The notes: generated from the letters alone by a model not told the origin. 60,745 bases of DNA from Sphingomonas sanguinis NBRC 13937 (GCF_001591005.1 NZ_BCTY01000019.1:1-60745), one strand, 5' to 3'; numbered from the stretch's first letter, positions 1-9,431 are shown. Numbers and translations are program-made.

Positions 1-38
1 TAACCGGTGGCGAACGCAGACCGCCCTCACCAACCGGA

Positions 39-90
39 ACACCCCTCCGTCAGGCCTTCGGCCTGCCACCTCCCCTGCAAGGGGAGGAAT
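39..90. repeat. R1 palindromic repeat, partial copy at window edge
   Basis: Half of the R1 element found complete at 57087-57227 and 59477-59616. It holds the ACACCCCTCCGTCAGG stretch, a small hairpin (CAGGCCTTCGGCCTG) and a terminal arm with CCCCTGCAAGGGG. The other arm would lie at or beyond the left edge. It sits just downstream of the Lrp gene stop and may end that transcript. Confidence 0.7.
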
Positions 91-102
91 TTGCTCCCCC
101 CA

Positions 103-546
103 TCACGACCGCCGCACCACCTCGCGAATCACGAAATGTGAGGCCAGCCGCGTCACGCCCGGCAAGCGGGCCAGCGTCTCGCGGTGGATGCGCTCGTAAC
201 TGTCGTCGCGGCGGACCTCGACTTGGATCATGTAGTCCGCCTCGCCGCTCATCAGGAAACACTCGACGATCTCGGGACAGCGCAGGATTTCGCGCTCGAA
301 CGCCGCCATGGTATCCTGCCGCTGGTCCTTCAGCGTGACGTTGACCATCACGGTCGAGGGCCGCCCGCGCGCCTCATGGCTCAGGATCGCACGGTATCCG
401 GTGATGACGCCACTCTCGCGCAGTTGCGCCACGCGGCGATGCGCGGCGCTGGCGGACAGGCCGACCTTCTCGCCCAGCGCCGCGCTGGTCAGGTCGGAAT
501 CGCGGGCCAGCTGGGCCAGAATGCGGCGGTCGATCGCGTCGGACAT
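103..546 (-). CDS. Lrp/AsnC family transcriptional regulator, probable regulator of alanine dehydrogenase
   Basis: A 147-residue protein beginning MSDAIDRRIL, with an N-terminal AsnC-type helix-turn-helix (about residues 4-60, including LGEKVGLSASAAHRRV) and a C-terminal RAM/AsnC ligand-binding domain (about 70-145, including MSGEADYMIQVEV). Members of the family sense amino acids and bind DNA as dimers or octamers. It is divergent from ald across about 125 bp, the usual arrangement for a regulator of alanine catabolism, so control of ald is inferred from position. I chose ATG 546 because it gives the canonical AsnC N-terminus; an in-frame ATG at 567 is also possible. Confidence 0.88.
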   Translation of the reverse strand: MSDAIDRRILAQLARDSDLTSAALGEKVGLSASAAHRRVAQLRESGVITGYRAILSHEARGRPSTVMVNVTLKDQRQDTMAAFEREILRCPEIVECFLMSGEADYMIQVEVRRDDSYERIHRETLARLPGVTRLASHFVIREVVRRS

Positions 547-672
547 TTCATCCCGATACACTTCCATATCACGCAAGAAAATCCTGTTAGCGTCAACTGC
601 ACGGGACCGCTTTGCACACCTCTCCCACCCTATCGGCGCTACTATCGGCGCAATATTCTAATGGAGAGTCCC

Positions 673-1779
<1,107 letters not shown>

Positions 1780-1816
1780 GGCCGATCACAAGGAGCGAAG
1801 TCGTAAGGCCAACCCA

Positions 1817-2004
1817 TAGCCTTCGACTTCGCTCAGGCTGGAATGGAGCTCAGGATTTTGGTTCGCGCGGAGGCGCGGAGATGGTGCATCCAGCCGCCAG
1901 GCTGACCCTTCATCGCGACGACGCGGCACCGCCTTCGGCATGACGGATACCGACGGCCGACCCCATTCCGAACCTCTTTGCGTCTCCGCGCCTCCGCGCG
2001 AACC
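1817..2004. repeat. R4 fragment plus complete R3 inverted-repeat element
   Basis: Positions 1817-1840 carry an R4-type core (CTTCGACTTCGCTCAGGCTG), also seen at 9359-9426. An R3 element follows at 1860-2004: its ends (1860-1880 and 1984-2004) are perfect 21-bp inverted repeats built on TTCGCGCGGAGGCGCGGAG, around roughly 100 bp of unrelated sequence. No ORF inside looks real. A related R3 copy lies at 36421-36645. The element fills the gap between ald and the DUF3072 gene. Confidence 0.75.
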
Positions 2005-2058
2005 AAAAAAGAAACAAAAATAGAACATGCGTGTTGATCCCGTCGAAAGGATCACGCC

Positions 2059-2271
2059 ATGACCGACAATCCCAAGACCGAGCCCTTCTCCAATGCCGAG
2101 AAGGACCCCGATGACTGGACCACCGGCGATGAGCCGATGACCGGCGCGCAGGCCAGCTATCTCAAGACTCTGTCCGAAGAGGCGGGCGAAGCGTTCGACG
2201 ACACGCTGACCAAGGCGGATGCCTCCAAGCGGATCGACGCGTTGCAGGACAAGACCGGCCGGGGCCAGTAA
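2059..2271 (+). CDS. DUF3072 family small protein
   Basis: A 70-residue acidic protein. The core DPDDWTTGDEPMTGAQASYL and the following TLSEEAGEAFDDTLTKADAS are typical of DUF3072, a small bacterial family of unknown function. There is no signal peptide or membrane segment, so it is probably cytosolic. An AAAGGA ribosome-binding site precedes the ATG with suitable spacing. It is convergent with the ccm operon and only 3 bp separate the two stop codons, so a shared terminator or transcript collision is likely. I assign no function. Confidence 0.85.
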   Translation: MTDNPKTEPFSNAEKDPDDWTTGDEPMTGAQASYLKTLSEEAGEAFDDTLTKADASKRIDALQDKTGRGQ

Positions 2272-2274
2272 TCC

Positions 2275-2901
2275 CTATTGCCCCATCATCCGAAGCGCCT
2301 GATCGAGCAGCATCACCCGTTGCTCGATCGCCGGGCGATAAGTGGCATCGGCGGGCGTCTTTTGTAGCGCGAGCCGCCACAGGATTTGCGCCTTCTTGAA
2401 GTCCCCGGCGCGCATCCACGCCAGCCCCTCGAAAAAGAAGGGCGTGGGATCGTTCGGCCCCAGCCTGCGCGCGCGGCGAAAGGCGAATTGCGCGGCGGGT
2501 GACATCTGATAGCCGTCATGCGCGAACAGGACATTGCCCAGCTCGGTCCAATAGGGAACGCTGCGCGGACTGCCGCCGACGGCGCCCAGCATGATCCTCA
2601 CCGCCGTCCGCTTGTCGCCCGAACGGGACAAGGCGTCGGCCGCGACGAACATCTGCGCCTCTTCGCCGAACCGCCCGATCAGCTGGTTGCGCAGATCGGC
2701 GATCGCATCGTCATCATGCAGCGCGTCGGGACGCGGCGTAGGGGCGCTGGCCGCCAATGTCGGGCGCCCCTGCCACGCATAGCCGACCCCACCCAGCGCC
2801 AGCGCGGCACCCAGCATCGTCCAGAGCGGCCGGGGAAACCGCAGCCACAGCGACAGCGCCATGGCCGCCGCCGCCAGTACCAGCAGGATCAGCCAGCCCA
2901 T
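2275..2901 (-). CDS. ccmI: CcmI/CycH-like TPR protein of cytochrome c maturation
   Basis: Last gene of the ccm operon, 208 residues. Two hydrophobic segments (about 2-20 and 26-44) are followed by a periplasmic tetratricopeptide region (about 75-200, with repeats around DALSRSGDKRTAVRIML, AQFAFRRARRLGP and FKKAQILWRLALQKTP). CcmI proteins present apocytochrome c to the CcmF/CcmH heme ligation complex. ATG 2901 overlaps the ccmH stop by one base (TGATG), which fixes the start and implies translational coupling. It is shorter than two-domain proteobacterial CcmI proteins, so the assignment rests on TPR structure and operon position. Confidence 0.8.
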   Translation of the reverse strand: MGWLILLVLAAAAMALSLWLRFPRPLWTMLGAALALGGVGYAWQGRPTLAASAPTPRPDALHDDDAIADLRNQLIGRFGEEAQMFVAADALSRSGDKRTAVRIMLGAVGGSPRSVPYWTELGNVLFAHDGYQMSPAAQFAFRRARRLGPNDPTPFFFEGLAWMRAGDFKKAQILWRLALQKTPADATYRPAIEQRVMLLDQALRMMGQ

Positions 2902-3278
2902 CAGCGCCGCCTCCGAAAACTCGACCGGGCGATCCATGCGCCGATGGCGAGCAACAGGATCGGCGTCGCCCACAGCAGCGCCGTCGCTCCCGACAAGGGC
3001 GGATCATAGCTGACATAATCGCCGTACCGCTCGACCAGCCAGTGGCGGATCGCCTCTGGCTTTTCGCCCTTCGCGATCCGCTGGCGGACCAGCGCGCGCA
3101 TGTCGGCGGCCATATCGGCATCGCTGTCGGCGATCGACTGGCCTTGGCATACGACGCAGCGCAGCTCGCCCATCAGCTCGCGTGCCTGTGCCTCGGTACG
3201 GGGATCGGGCAGCTGGGTATTGCCGTAATCGGGCGCAGGGGCGCCAGCCGCCAGCAGCAGGGCGAGGACCAGGCTCAT
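2901..3278 (-). CDS. ccmH: Cytochrome c-type biogenesis protein CcmH
   Basis: A 125-residue CcmH/CycL thiol-redox protein that keeps the apocytochrome CXXCH cysteines reduced for heme attachment. It has a short signal peptide (MSLVLALLLAAGAPA), the signature LRCVVCQGQSIADSDADMA with the cysteine pair at about residues 41 and 44, the conserved VERYGDYV stretch, and one C-terminal membrane anchor (about 101-117). ATG 3278 overlaps the upstream ccmG stop as ATGA. Length and domain order match the single-domain CcmH used alongside a separate CcmI. Confidence 0.93.
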   Translation of the reverse strand: MSLVLALLLAAGAPAPDYGNTQLPDPRTEAQARELMGELRCVVCQGQSIADSDADMAADMRALVRQRIAKGEKPEAIRHWLVERYGDYVSYDPPLSGATALLWATPILLLAIGAWIARSSFRRRR

Positions 3279-3802
3279 CGCGCCGCCGCCACGTCGCGGA
3301 CGATCTGGTCGACCTGATCGGCGCGGATATCGCCGATATATTGTCGCACGATGCGCCCGCGCCCGTCGACCAGAAACGTCTCCGGGACGCCCGACGAGCC
3401 GAGCGCCATCTGCACGCTGCTGCGCGCATCGTCGCCGATCGCGGTGTAGGGATCGCCGTTGCGGCGCAGGAAATCGGCGATGGCCGGACCCTTGTCGTGA
3501 ATGGCGATGGCGTCGATCGTCACGCCCTTCGCCTTCAGCGCCATCAACTGCGGCGCTTCCGCAATGCAGGGGATGCACCAGCTGGCAAAGACGTTGAGCA
3601 GCCGTGGCTGGCCCTTGCCGAAATCGGCGCTTGCCAGGCCCGGCTTGCCCGGCACCATCGGGTCCAGGCGAAAATCGGGCAGCGGCTTGTCGACCAGCGT
3701 CGAATGGACGGCGGTGTCCGACGGCCGCATCAGCCCGCTTGCGACCACGACGAACAGCACCGCGAAGACCGCCAGCGGCGCCCAGATCAGCCAGCGCTTC
3801 AT
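3275..3802 (-). CDS. ccmG: Thiol:disulfide interchange protein DsbE/CcmG
   Basis: A membrane-anchored thioredoxin-fold protein of 175 residues that passes reducing power to CcmH and apocytochrome c in the periplasm. It has an N-terminal anchor (about residues 4-24), then a TlpA/DsbE domain with active site ASWCIPC (cysteines 76 and 79) and the cis-proline region SSGVPETFLVDGRG. The start at ATG 3802 forms ATGA with the ccmF stop, and the stop overlaps the ccmH start in the same way. The sequence before residue 1 does not resemble CcmG, so longer starts are rejected. Confidence 0.94.
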   Translation of the reverse strand: MKRWLIWAPLAVFAVLFVVVASGLMRPSDTAVHSTLVDKPLPDFRLDPMVPGKPGLASADFGKGQPRLLNVFASWCIPCIAEAPQLMALKAKGVTIDAIAIHDKGPAIADFLRRNGDPYTAIGDDARSSVQMALGSSGVPETFLVDGRGRIVRQYIGDIRADQVDQIVRDVAAAR

Positions 3803-5730
3803 TCCCACAACCGCGCCCTTCGCCGCTGCTGCCAGCCCTTGAACCAGCGACCGAACAGCGCCAGCGCCCCACCCAGCGCGACCAGCGCACCGCCCAGCCA
3901 GATGAGCGTGACGAACGGTTTCCACCACAGCCGCAATTGCCAGCGGCCGGTCGCGGTATCCTGCTGCCCCAGCACCGTATAGAGCTGTCCGTCCCAATGC
4001 GTCGCGATGGCGCTCTCGCTGGTGGTGGTCGGCGGATCGGTGAAGAAGCGTTGTTGCGGGCGCAGCGTCTCGGCTGCACCGTCGCGGGCCACGGTCAGCT
4101 TGGCGGCCAAGGCCGACCAGTTGGGCCCGACATTGGGATAGATGCGGTCGAGCTGCACCCGCCACGGGCCCACGATCGTCGCTTGTCCGGGATACAGCGC
4201 CACCAAACGCTCGGCGGTAAAGGCGCTATCGCAGGCCATGCCGATCATGCTTACCCCGATCCCGGCGTGCGCGAGCACCATGCCCCAGATCGGCAGCGGC
4301 GTGCGCCGCCAGTTGCGCCGGGTGATCGGCAGCACGCTCGCCACGATCAGCCCGACGCCGAAGGACAGGCCGAGCAGCGGCAACACGCCCATGCCGCCGC
4401 TCAGGGTCACGACCAGCGCGAAGGTCCCCGCCGCCGCGACCATCGGCCAGAGCATGCGGACCAGAACCGCCTCCGCCTGATCCTGCCGCCAGCGAAGCAT
4501 CGGCCCTACCGCCATGACGGCGACCAGCGCCAGCGCGATCGGCCCGGCGGCGGCGTGGAAGAAGGGCGGCCCGACCGACAGGCGCACACCGAACCCGGCG
4601 GCGACCAGCGGATAAAGGGTGCCGATCAGCACGATGCCCAAAATGACCGACAGCAGCAGATTGTTGACGACCAGCCCTCCCTCGCGGCTGACGAACGCAA
4701 AGCTCCGCCCCGCCCGCACCTGACCGATCCGCGCGCCGAACAGCGCCAGCGCACCACCGATATAGAGACCGAGCAGCGCCAGGATGAACGCCCCGCGCCG
4801 GGGATCGACGGCAAAGGCATGGACGCTGGTCAGGATGCCGGAGCGCACCAGGAAGGTGCCGATCATCGACATGGAAAAGGCGACGACCGCCAGCATCACG
4901 GTCCACGCCCGCAGTCCGTCCCGCGCCGCCAGCACGTTGACCGAATGGAGCAAGGCCGTCGCCGCCAGCCACGGCATCAGCGAGGCATTCTCGACCGGGT
5001 CCCAGAACCACCAGCCGCCCCAGCCCAGCTCATAATAGGCCCAATAGGAGCCAGCCGTGATGCCGATGGTCAGCAACACCCAGGCGCCCAGCACCCAGGG
5101 CCGCATTGCACGGGCAAAGGCCGGGCCGACCTGCCCCGTCACCAGCGCGCCGACCGCGAAGGAAAAGGCGACCGACAGCCCGACATAGCCCGCGTAAAGC
5201 GTCGGCGGGTGGAAGGCCAAACCGGGGTCCTGCAGCAGCGGGTTCAGCCCCTGCCCTTCGATCGGCGCCGGGTTCAGTCGCGCGAACGGGTTGGAGGCGA
5301 ACAGCAGGAAGGCATAGAAACCCAGCGCGATCGCACCCTGCGCCGCCAGCGTCGCGACATGGGTCGCCCGGTCGAGCGTGCGCTCCTTCCACGCAACCAG
5401 CGCCCCACCCGCGCCCAGGATGGTGACCCAGAGCAGCATGGAGCCTTCGTGATTACCCCAGGCTCCGGCGAATTTGTAGATCCAGGGCTTGGCCGAATGG
5501 CTGTTTTCGGCGACCAGCTTGACCGACAGATCGGTGTTCAGGAACACCGCGATGAGGGCGGCCATGGCGATGGCGACCAGCGCGCCCTGCACGATCGCAA
5601 CCGGCCCGATCGCCGCCATGGCCTGTTCGCCCGCCACGTCCTTGCGACGGAGCGCCAGAACGCCGAGCAAAAGTTGCAACCCTGCCAGCATCGCGGCGAA
5701 CCAGAGCGCGGCGAGACCAGCCTCAGCCAT
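3799..5730 (-). CDS. ccmF: Heme lyase CcmF
   Basis: A polytopic membrane protein of about 643 residues, the heme-ligation subunit of system I cytochrome c maturation. It has the WWD heme-handling motif WGGWWFWDPVENASLMPW, conserved histidines in AENSHSAKP, AFHPPTLYAGYVG and LLHSV, and more than a dozen hydrophobic segments, ending in a periplasmic domain and a last membrane helix. ATG 5730 overlaps the ccmE stop by one base; a GTG one codon upstream is an alternative start. CcmF takes heme from CcmE and attaches it to apocytochromes with CcmH and CcmI. Confidence 0.96.
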   Translation of the reverse strand: MAEAGLAALWFAAMLAGLQLLLGVLALRRKDVAGEQAMAAIGPVAIVQGALVAIAMAALIAVFLNTDLSVKLVAENSHSAKPWIYKFAGAWGNHEGSMLLWVTILGAGGALVAWKERTLDRATHVATLAAQGAIALGFYAFLLFASNPFARLNPAPIEGQGLNPLLQDPGLAFHPPTLYAGYVGLSVAFSFAVGALVTGQVGPAFARAMRPWVLGAWVLLTIGITAGSYWAYYELGWGGWWFWDPVENASLMPWLAATALLHSVNVLAARDGLRAWTVMLAVVAFSMSMIGTFLVRSGILTSVHAFAVDPRRGAFILALLGLYIGGALALFGARIGQVRAGRSFAFVSREGGLVVNNLLLSVILGIVLIGTLYPLVAAGFGVRLSVGPPFFHAAAGPIALALVAVMAVGPMLRWRQDQAEAVLVRMLWPMVAAAGTFALVVTLSGGMGVLPLLGLSFGVGLIVASVLPITRRNWRRTPLPIWGMVLAHAGIGVSMIGMACDSAFTAERLVALYPGQATIVGPWRVQLDRIYPNVGPNWSALAAKLTVARDGAAETLRPQQRFFTDPPTTTSESAIATHWDGQLYTVLGQQDTATGRWQLRLWWKPFVTLIWLGGALVALGGALALFGRWFKGWQQRRRARLWE

Positions 5731-6164
5731 CACGGCTCCAGGCTCCGACTCTCGTGCATCTTGCCCGCCATTTCGGGGGGCATGTATTTCTCGTCATGCT
5801 TGGCGAGCAGGTTGGTCGCGACGAAGCGGCCATCGGGCTGGAACTGCCCCTCGGCCACCACGCCCGATTTCTCGCGGAACAGGTCGGGGGTGATTCCGGC
5901 GAAGGTCACGGGCGTCGTCGCCTTACCGTCGGTGACGACGAAGCGGACCGTCACGCCGTCAGGCGCGCGGTGGACCGATCCTGCCTCGACCATGCCGCCC
6001 AGCCGCACCGCCTTGCCCAGCGGCAAGCCTTGCGCCTTCGCGTCGGAGGGGGTGTAGAAGAACGCCGCCTGGTCCTTCATCGCCGACATGGCCAGCAGGA
6101 CCGCCGCGACGATCGCGGCCAGCGCCAGCAGGGCCAGCGTGAGGCGTTGGGATTTGGGCGTCAT
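5730..6164 (-). CDS. ccmE: Heme chaperone CcmE
   Basis: A 144-residue periplasmic heme chaperone with one N-terminal membrane anchor (about residues 9-29) and the CcmE beta-barrel. The LAKHDEKYMPPEM motif holds the histidine (123) that binds heme covalently and the tyrosine (127) of the HXXXY motif. Stretches such as VRLGGMVEAGSV and FAGITPDLFREKSGVVAEG are typical. The ATG overlaps the ccmD stop as ATGA. It receives heme from CcmC/CcmD and delivers it to CcmF. Confidence 0.96.
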   Translation of the reverse strand: MTPKSQRLTLALLALAAIVAAVLLAMSAMKDQAAFFYTPSDAKAQGLPLGKAVRLGGMVEAGSVHRAPDGVTVRFVVTDGKATTPVTFAGITPDLFREKSGVVAEGQFQPDGRFVATNLLAKHDEKYMPPEMAGKMHESRSLEP

Positions 6165-6265
6165 TTTTCGGCGCGCTTCATCGCCAGATAGCTGATCAGG
6201 GTCAGCACGCCCGCGCCCCCCAGCATGACCGCATAGGCCGCCGCCACGAACGCCATCTGGTTCAT
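6161..6265 (-). CDS. ccmD: Heme exporter subunit CcmD
   Basis: A 34-residue, single-membrane-span protein (MNQMAFVAAAYAVMLGGAGV, then TLISYLAMKRAEK). CcmD proteins are typically this short, with one helix and a basic C-terminal end, and they help release holo-CcmE from CcmC. The assignment rests on size, hydrophobicity and position between ccmC and ccmE. Both ends overlap their neighbours as ATGA. It is small enough to be missed by automatic gene callers. Confidence 0.85.
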   Translation of the reverse strand: MNQMAFVAAAYAVMLGGAGVLTLISYLAMKRAEK

Positions 6266-7044
6266 GCGCGCGCCATCCGCCGCATCCGCGCCTCGGCCTT
6301 GGCCTTGGCCAGCAGCGTGCGCATCCGCATCAATACGATGGCCGCGAACAGGAAGGTGAAACCGCCCAAGCCGATGGGCAGCGGCCAGAGCAGCGACTTG
6401 TCGATGCTGGAGCCGGTCAGCCCGATCGACTGGCCCTGGTGCAGCGTGTTCCACCAGACGACCGAGTAACGGATCACCGGCAGCAATGCCGTCCCCGCCA
6501 GCCCGTACAGCGCCGGAATTCGCCCATCCCCGCCGCGATCCGCATCGGCGCGGGCGAGTGCGATATAGCCCAGATAGACGAAGAGCAGCAGCAGCATCGA
6601 GGTCAGCCGTCCGTCCCACTGCCACCACGTCCCCCAGGTCGGCCGCCCCCAGATCGATCCGGTGGCAAGGCATAAGGCCGTAAACACCGCCCCCGGCCAG
6701 GCGATGGCGCGGCCCGCCACTTGGGCCAGCGGGTGCCGCCAAACGATCAGCGACAGGCTGGCGATGGCGATCCCGCTCCATCCCCCCATGCCCAGCCAGG
6801 CGGCGGGGACATGGATGTAGAGAATACGCACCGTCTCGCCCTGAAGATAATCGGGCGGTGTCTGGGTCAGCCCCGCCCAGACCGCGACCGCGATCAGCGC
6901 GACGCCAAGCCCGAGGAAAATCCCGGTCAGCGGACGAGCGATCTTCAGAAAACGCGCAGGGTTGGCAAGGGTATGCAGGGTGGCCACGATGACCGGACTG
7001 TAAGGCGGTTTTTCGGGCGCGTCATCCGCCTTCTCCTTCTTCAT
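6262..7044 (-). CDS. ccmC: Heme exporter protein CcmC
   Basis: First gene of the ccm operon, a six-span membrane protein of about 260 residues that loads heme onto CcmE. It has the WWD motif WGTWWQWDGRLTSMLLLLF and the flanking histidines in ILYIHVPAAWLGMG and WWNTLHQGQS. I place the start at ATG 7044 (MKKEKADDAPEKPPY), with a G-rich sequence about 10 bases upstream; a GTG at 7080 is a longer alternative. The ABC partners CcmA and CcmB, usually just upstream, are absent here: an R2 repeat and a divergent receptor gene follow instead. Confidence 0.95.
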   Translation of the reverse strand: MKKEKADDAPEKPPYSPVIVATLHTLANPARFLKIARPLTGIFLGLGVALIAVAVWAGLTQTPPDYLQGETVRILYIHVPAAWLGMGGWSGIAIASLSLIVWRHPLAQVAGRAIAWPGAVFTALCLATGSIWGRPTWGTWWQWDGRLTSMLLLLFVYLGYIALARADADRGGDGRIPALYGLAGTALLPVIRYSVVWWNTLHQGQSIGLTGSSIDKSLLWPLPIGLGGFTFLFAAIVLMRMRTLLAKAKAEARMRRMARA

Positions 7045-7090
7045 CAAGACCCATCCCCCCACTTTCTGAACTCCTTCCACCTTCTTTAAA

Positions 7091-7191
7091 CCCCTCCCGT
7101 AAACGGGAGGGGTTTGGGGAGGGTATGGTGTCTCACCGAGACCGTCGCCCGTGGCCTACCCTCCCCCATCCCCTCCCGTTTACGGGAGGGG
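7091..7191. repeat. R2 palindromic repeat, complete copy
   Basis: A 101-bp element between divergent ccmC and the TonB receptor gene. Each end is itself a 22-bp palindrome (7091-7112 and 7170-7191; core CCCTCCCG-TAAA-CGGGAGGG), and the two ends are exact inverse complements. An inner GGGGAGGGTA/TACCCTCCCC pair surrounds a centre containing TCTCACCGAGACC. A second copy with different arm cores lies at the right edge of the window. It probably overlaps the divergent promoter region. Confidence 0.8.
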
Positions 7192-7286
7192 CGTGAGACT
7201 CATGGGCTGTAGGACCTGTTCCTGTCTTGATTCGTCTTCACCGCATGACATCCCTATCAGGGGAGCAAAGGGGACCCCCAAAAACC

Positions 7287-9350
7287 ATGCCCGCACTCCA
7301 CCGCCTGCCACTGCTCGCCCTCATTCTCGCGCCGGCCACCCTCTCCGCCCAAACCACCGAACCCGAAACCATCATCGTCACCGGCCGAGGCCTGGCGGAC
7401 CAGCCCGGAGACCGCGCGCTGGACGTGGTGACGATCGACCGCGACCGGATCACGCAGAACGCCTCGCAGCGGCTGGAGAATGTCCTCGCCGACGTCGCCG
7501 GGCTCCAGCAGTTTCGCCGCTCGGACAGCCGCTCGGCGCATCCGACATCGCAGGGAGTCACGTTGCGTGGCCTGGGCGGCAATGCGTCCAGCCGCGCGCT
7601 GCTGGTGCTGGACGGTGTGCCGCAGGCCGATCCGTTCGGTGGCTGGGTGGTCTTTCCCGCTTATGCGACCGGACGGCTGGGGCGCATTCGGGTGACGCGC
7701 GGCGGTGGATCGGGTTTCTGGGGACCGGGCGCGCTGGCCGGCACGATCGAGATGGACAGTGCCACGCCCGACCAGCTGTCCCCGCTGGACATGGCCCTCT
7801 CCTATGGCAGCCGCCATTCGGTCGATGCGCAAGGGGCGGCCTCGCTGGTACGCGATGGCGGCTTCCTGACGGTGTCGGGTACCTATGCGCGCGGCGACGG
7901 ATTCACGCCCATCGTCGAGGGGCAACGCGGCCCCGCCGACCGCCCTGCACCCTATGAACAATATTCGGGCGCGGCGCGCGGGGTCGTCGGGATCGCCCCC
8001 GCCACCGAGTTGCAGATGACCCTCGCCGCCTTTCACGACGCGCGCGACCGGGGGACCGACTTCACCGACAATCGCTCGGACGGCGCGGATGCAAGCATCC
8101 GGCTGGTCGGGCGCGGACGCTGGGGCTGGTCGGCGCTGGCCTATGTCCAGACGCGGCAATTCGCGTCGCGCTATGCCAGCGTGAATGCGGCGCGGACGGC
8201 GGCCACGCTGACGCTCGACCAGTATAACGTCCCCGCCACCGGGCTGGGTGGACGGATCGAGGTATCGCCGCCGCTCGGCGATGCGGTCAAGCTGCGGCTG
8301 GGCGGCGATATTCGCGATACCAGCGGGCGGACGCAGGAGCTCTACACCTATGTCGCGGGGCTCCCCACCCGGCGGCGCGAGGCGGGCGGCGCGACGCGCA
8401 CCATGGGGCTGTTCGCCGATAGCAGTGTCGAGGCGGGCGCGCTGACCGTCACCGCCGCTGCGCGGGTGGATGACTGGCGCATTCGGAACGGGCGGCTCGA
8501 TGAAGGCGTGCTGGCGACCGGCGCGGTACTGACCGACACCGACTTTCCGAACCGCTCAGGACAGAAATTCACCGGGCGGCTGGGCGCGGCGCTGCGGGTC
8601 GCGCAGCCACTGATCCTGCGGACAGCGGCCTATCGCGGCTGGCGGTTGCCGACGCTCAACGAGCTGTACCGACCGTTCCGCGCGGGCGCCGACGCGACCG
8701 CCGCCAACGCCGCGCTGAACCCCGAGCATGTCGAGGGGGTCGAGGGCGGGTTCGACCTGACCCCGGCAAAGGGCGTGCGGCTATCGGGCACGTACTTCGT
8801 CAACCGGCTGACCGATGCCATCGCCAATGTCACGATGGGTCGTGGACCGGGGACGTTCCCCGGCGTCGGCTTCGTCGCAGCGAATGGCGTGTACCGGATT
8901 CGGCAGAATCTCGATGCGATCCGCTCTCAGGGGTTCGAGCTGGAGGCGAACTGGCGCTATGGCCCACTCAGCACACGCGCGTCCTGGTCGCATGTCGATG
9001 CGCGGGTGGGAGCATCGGGCAATGCCGCCCCGCTCGACGGTCTGCGCCCCGCCCAAACACCGCGCGACCAGTTTTCGGGAACCCTGGCGGTCGAGCAGCG
9101 CGGGGCGGTGTTGAGCGGGACGCTGCGCCATGTCGGGCGACAATATGAGGACGACCAGAATATCCGCTCGCTGGCGCCCGCGACGACGGTCGATGCCTAT
9201 GCGGCGGTGCCGGTGGTACGCGGCTGGCTGATCGAAGCGCGGGCGGAGAACCTCGCCGATGCGCGGGTCGAGGCGGCGTATAGCGGCACGGGGCTGATCG
9301 AGCGAGCGACGCCGCGGACGCTGTGGATCGGGGTGCGGACGCGGTTGTAA
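7287..9350 (+). CDS. TonB-dependent outer-membrane receptor
   Basis: A 687-residue outer-membrane active transporter with a signal peptide (MPALHRLPLLALILAPATLS), a TonB-box-like EPETIIVTG, a plug domain (about residues 40-150, including GVTLRGLGGNASSRALLVLD and the RIRVTRGGGSGFWGPGALAG segment), then a beta-barrel with the usual YRGWRLPTLNELYRPFR. ATG 7287 is chosen because it starts the signal peptide and follows GGGGA. The length is that of smaller siderophore, vitamin or metal receptors, but the ligand cannot be read from sequence. It is a single-gene unit. Proximity to ccm might suggest heme, but I see no heme-receptor signature, so that is speculation. Confidence 0.9.
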   Translation: MPALHRLPLLALILAPATLSAQTTEPETIIVTGRGLADQPGDRALDVVTIDRDRITQNASQRLENVLADVAGLQQFRRSDSRSAHPTSQGVTLRGLGGNASSRALLVLDGVPQADPFGGWVVFPAYATGRLGRIRVTRGGGSGFWGPGALAGTIEMDSATPDQLSPLDMALSYGSRHSVDAQGAASLVRDGGFLTVSGTYARGDGFTPIVEGQRGPADRPAPYEQYSGAARGVVGIAPATELQMTLAAFHDARDRGTDFTDNRSDGADASIRLVGRGRWGWSALAYVQTRQFASRYASVNAARTAATLTLDQYNVPATGLGGRIEVSPPLGDAVKLRLGGDIRDTSGRTQELYTYVAGLPTRRREAGGATRTMGLFADSSVEAGALTVTAAARVDDWRIRNGRLDEGVLATGAVLTDTDFPNRSGQKFTGRLGAALRVAQPLILRTAAYRGWRLPTLNELYRPFRAGADATAANAALNPEHVEGVEGGFDLTPAKGVRLSGTYFVNRLTDAIANVTMGRGPGTFPGVGFVAANGVYRIRQNLDAIRSQGFELEANWRYGPLSTRASWSHVDARVGASGNAAPLDGLRPAQTPRDQFSGTLAVEQRGAVLSGTLRHVGRQYEDDQNIRSLAPATTVDAYAAVPVVRGWLIEARAENLADARVEAAYSGTGLIERATPRTLWIGVRTRL

Positions 9351-9358
9351 TCTCTTGG

Positions 9359-9426
9359 CCTTCGACTTCGCTCAGGCTGAACGGAACGGGGTACTGAACC
9401 CCGTTCGCGATGAGTGAAGTCGAAGG
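9359..9426. repeat. R4 inverted repeat between convergent genes
   Basis: A 68-bp imperfect palindrome: the left arm (CTTCGACTTCGCTCAGGCTG then AACGG) is mirrored by the right arm (GTTCGCGATGAGTGAAGTCG then AAGG). A central hairpin (ACGGGGT-ACTGA-ACCCCGT) lies between them. A partial copy is at 1817-1840. It occupies the gap between the receptor gene and the convergent MaoC gene and may act as a two-way terminator. Confidence 0.7.
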
Positions 9427-9431
9427 GCACG

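Noticed and set aside
184..672. N-terminal extension of ald
   Set aside because: The frame is open upstream but runs antisense through the Lrp gene; the conserved Ald N-terminus and ribosome-binding site fix the start at 673.
3604..6057. Long plus-strand open frame opposite ccmE, ccmF and ccmG
   Set aside because: It is a high-GC antisense shadow: arginine, glutamine and proline rich, no recognisable domain, and the opposite strand carries well-conserved ccm genes.
7192..7286. Cobalamin riboswitch before the TonB receptor
   Set aside because: The leader is under 100 bases and shows no B12-box-like sequence or the needed multi-helix core.
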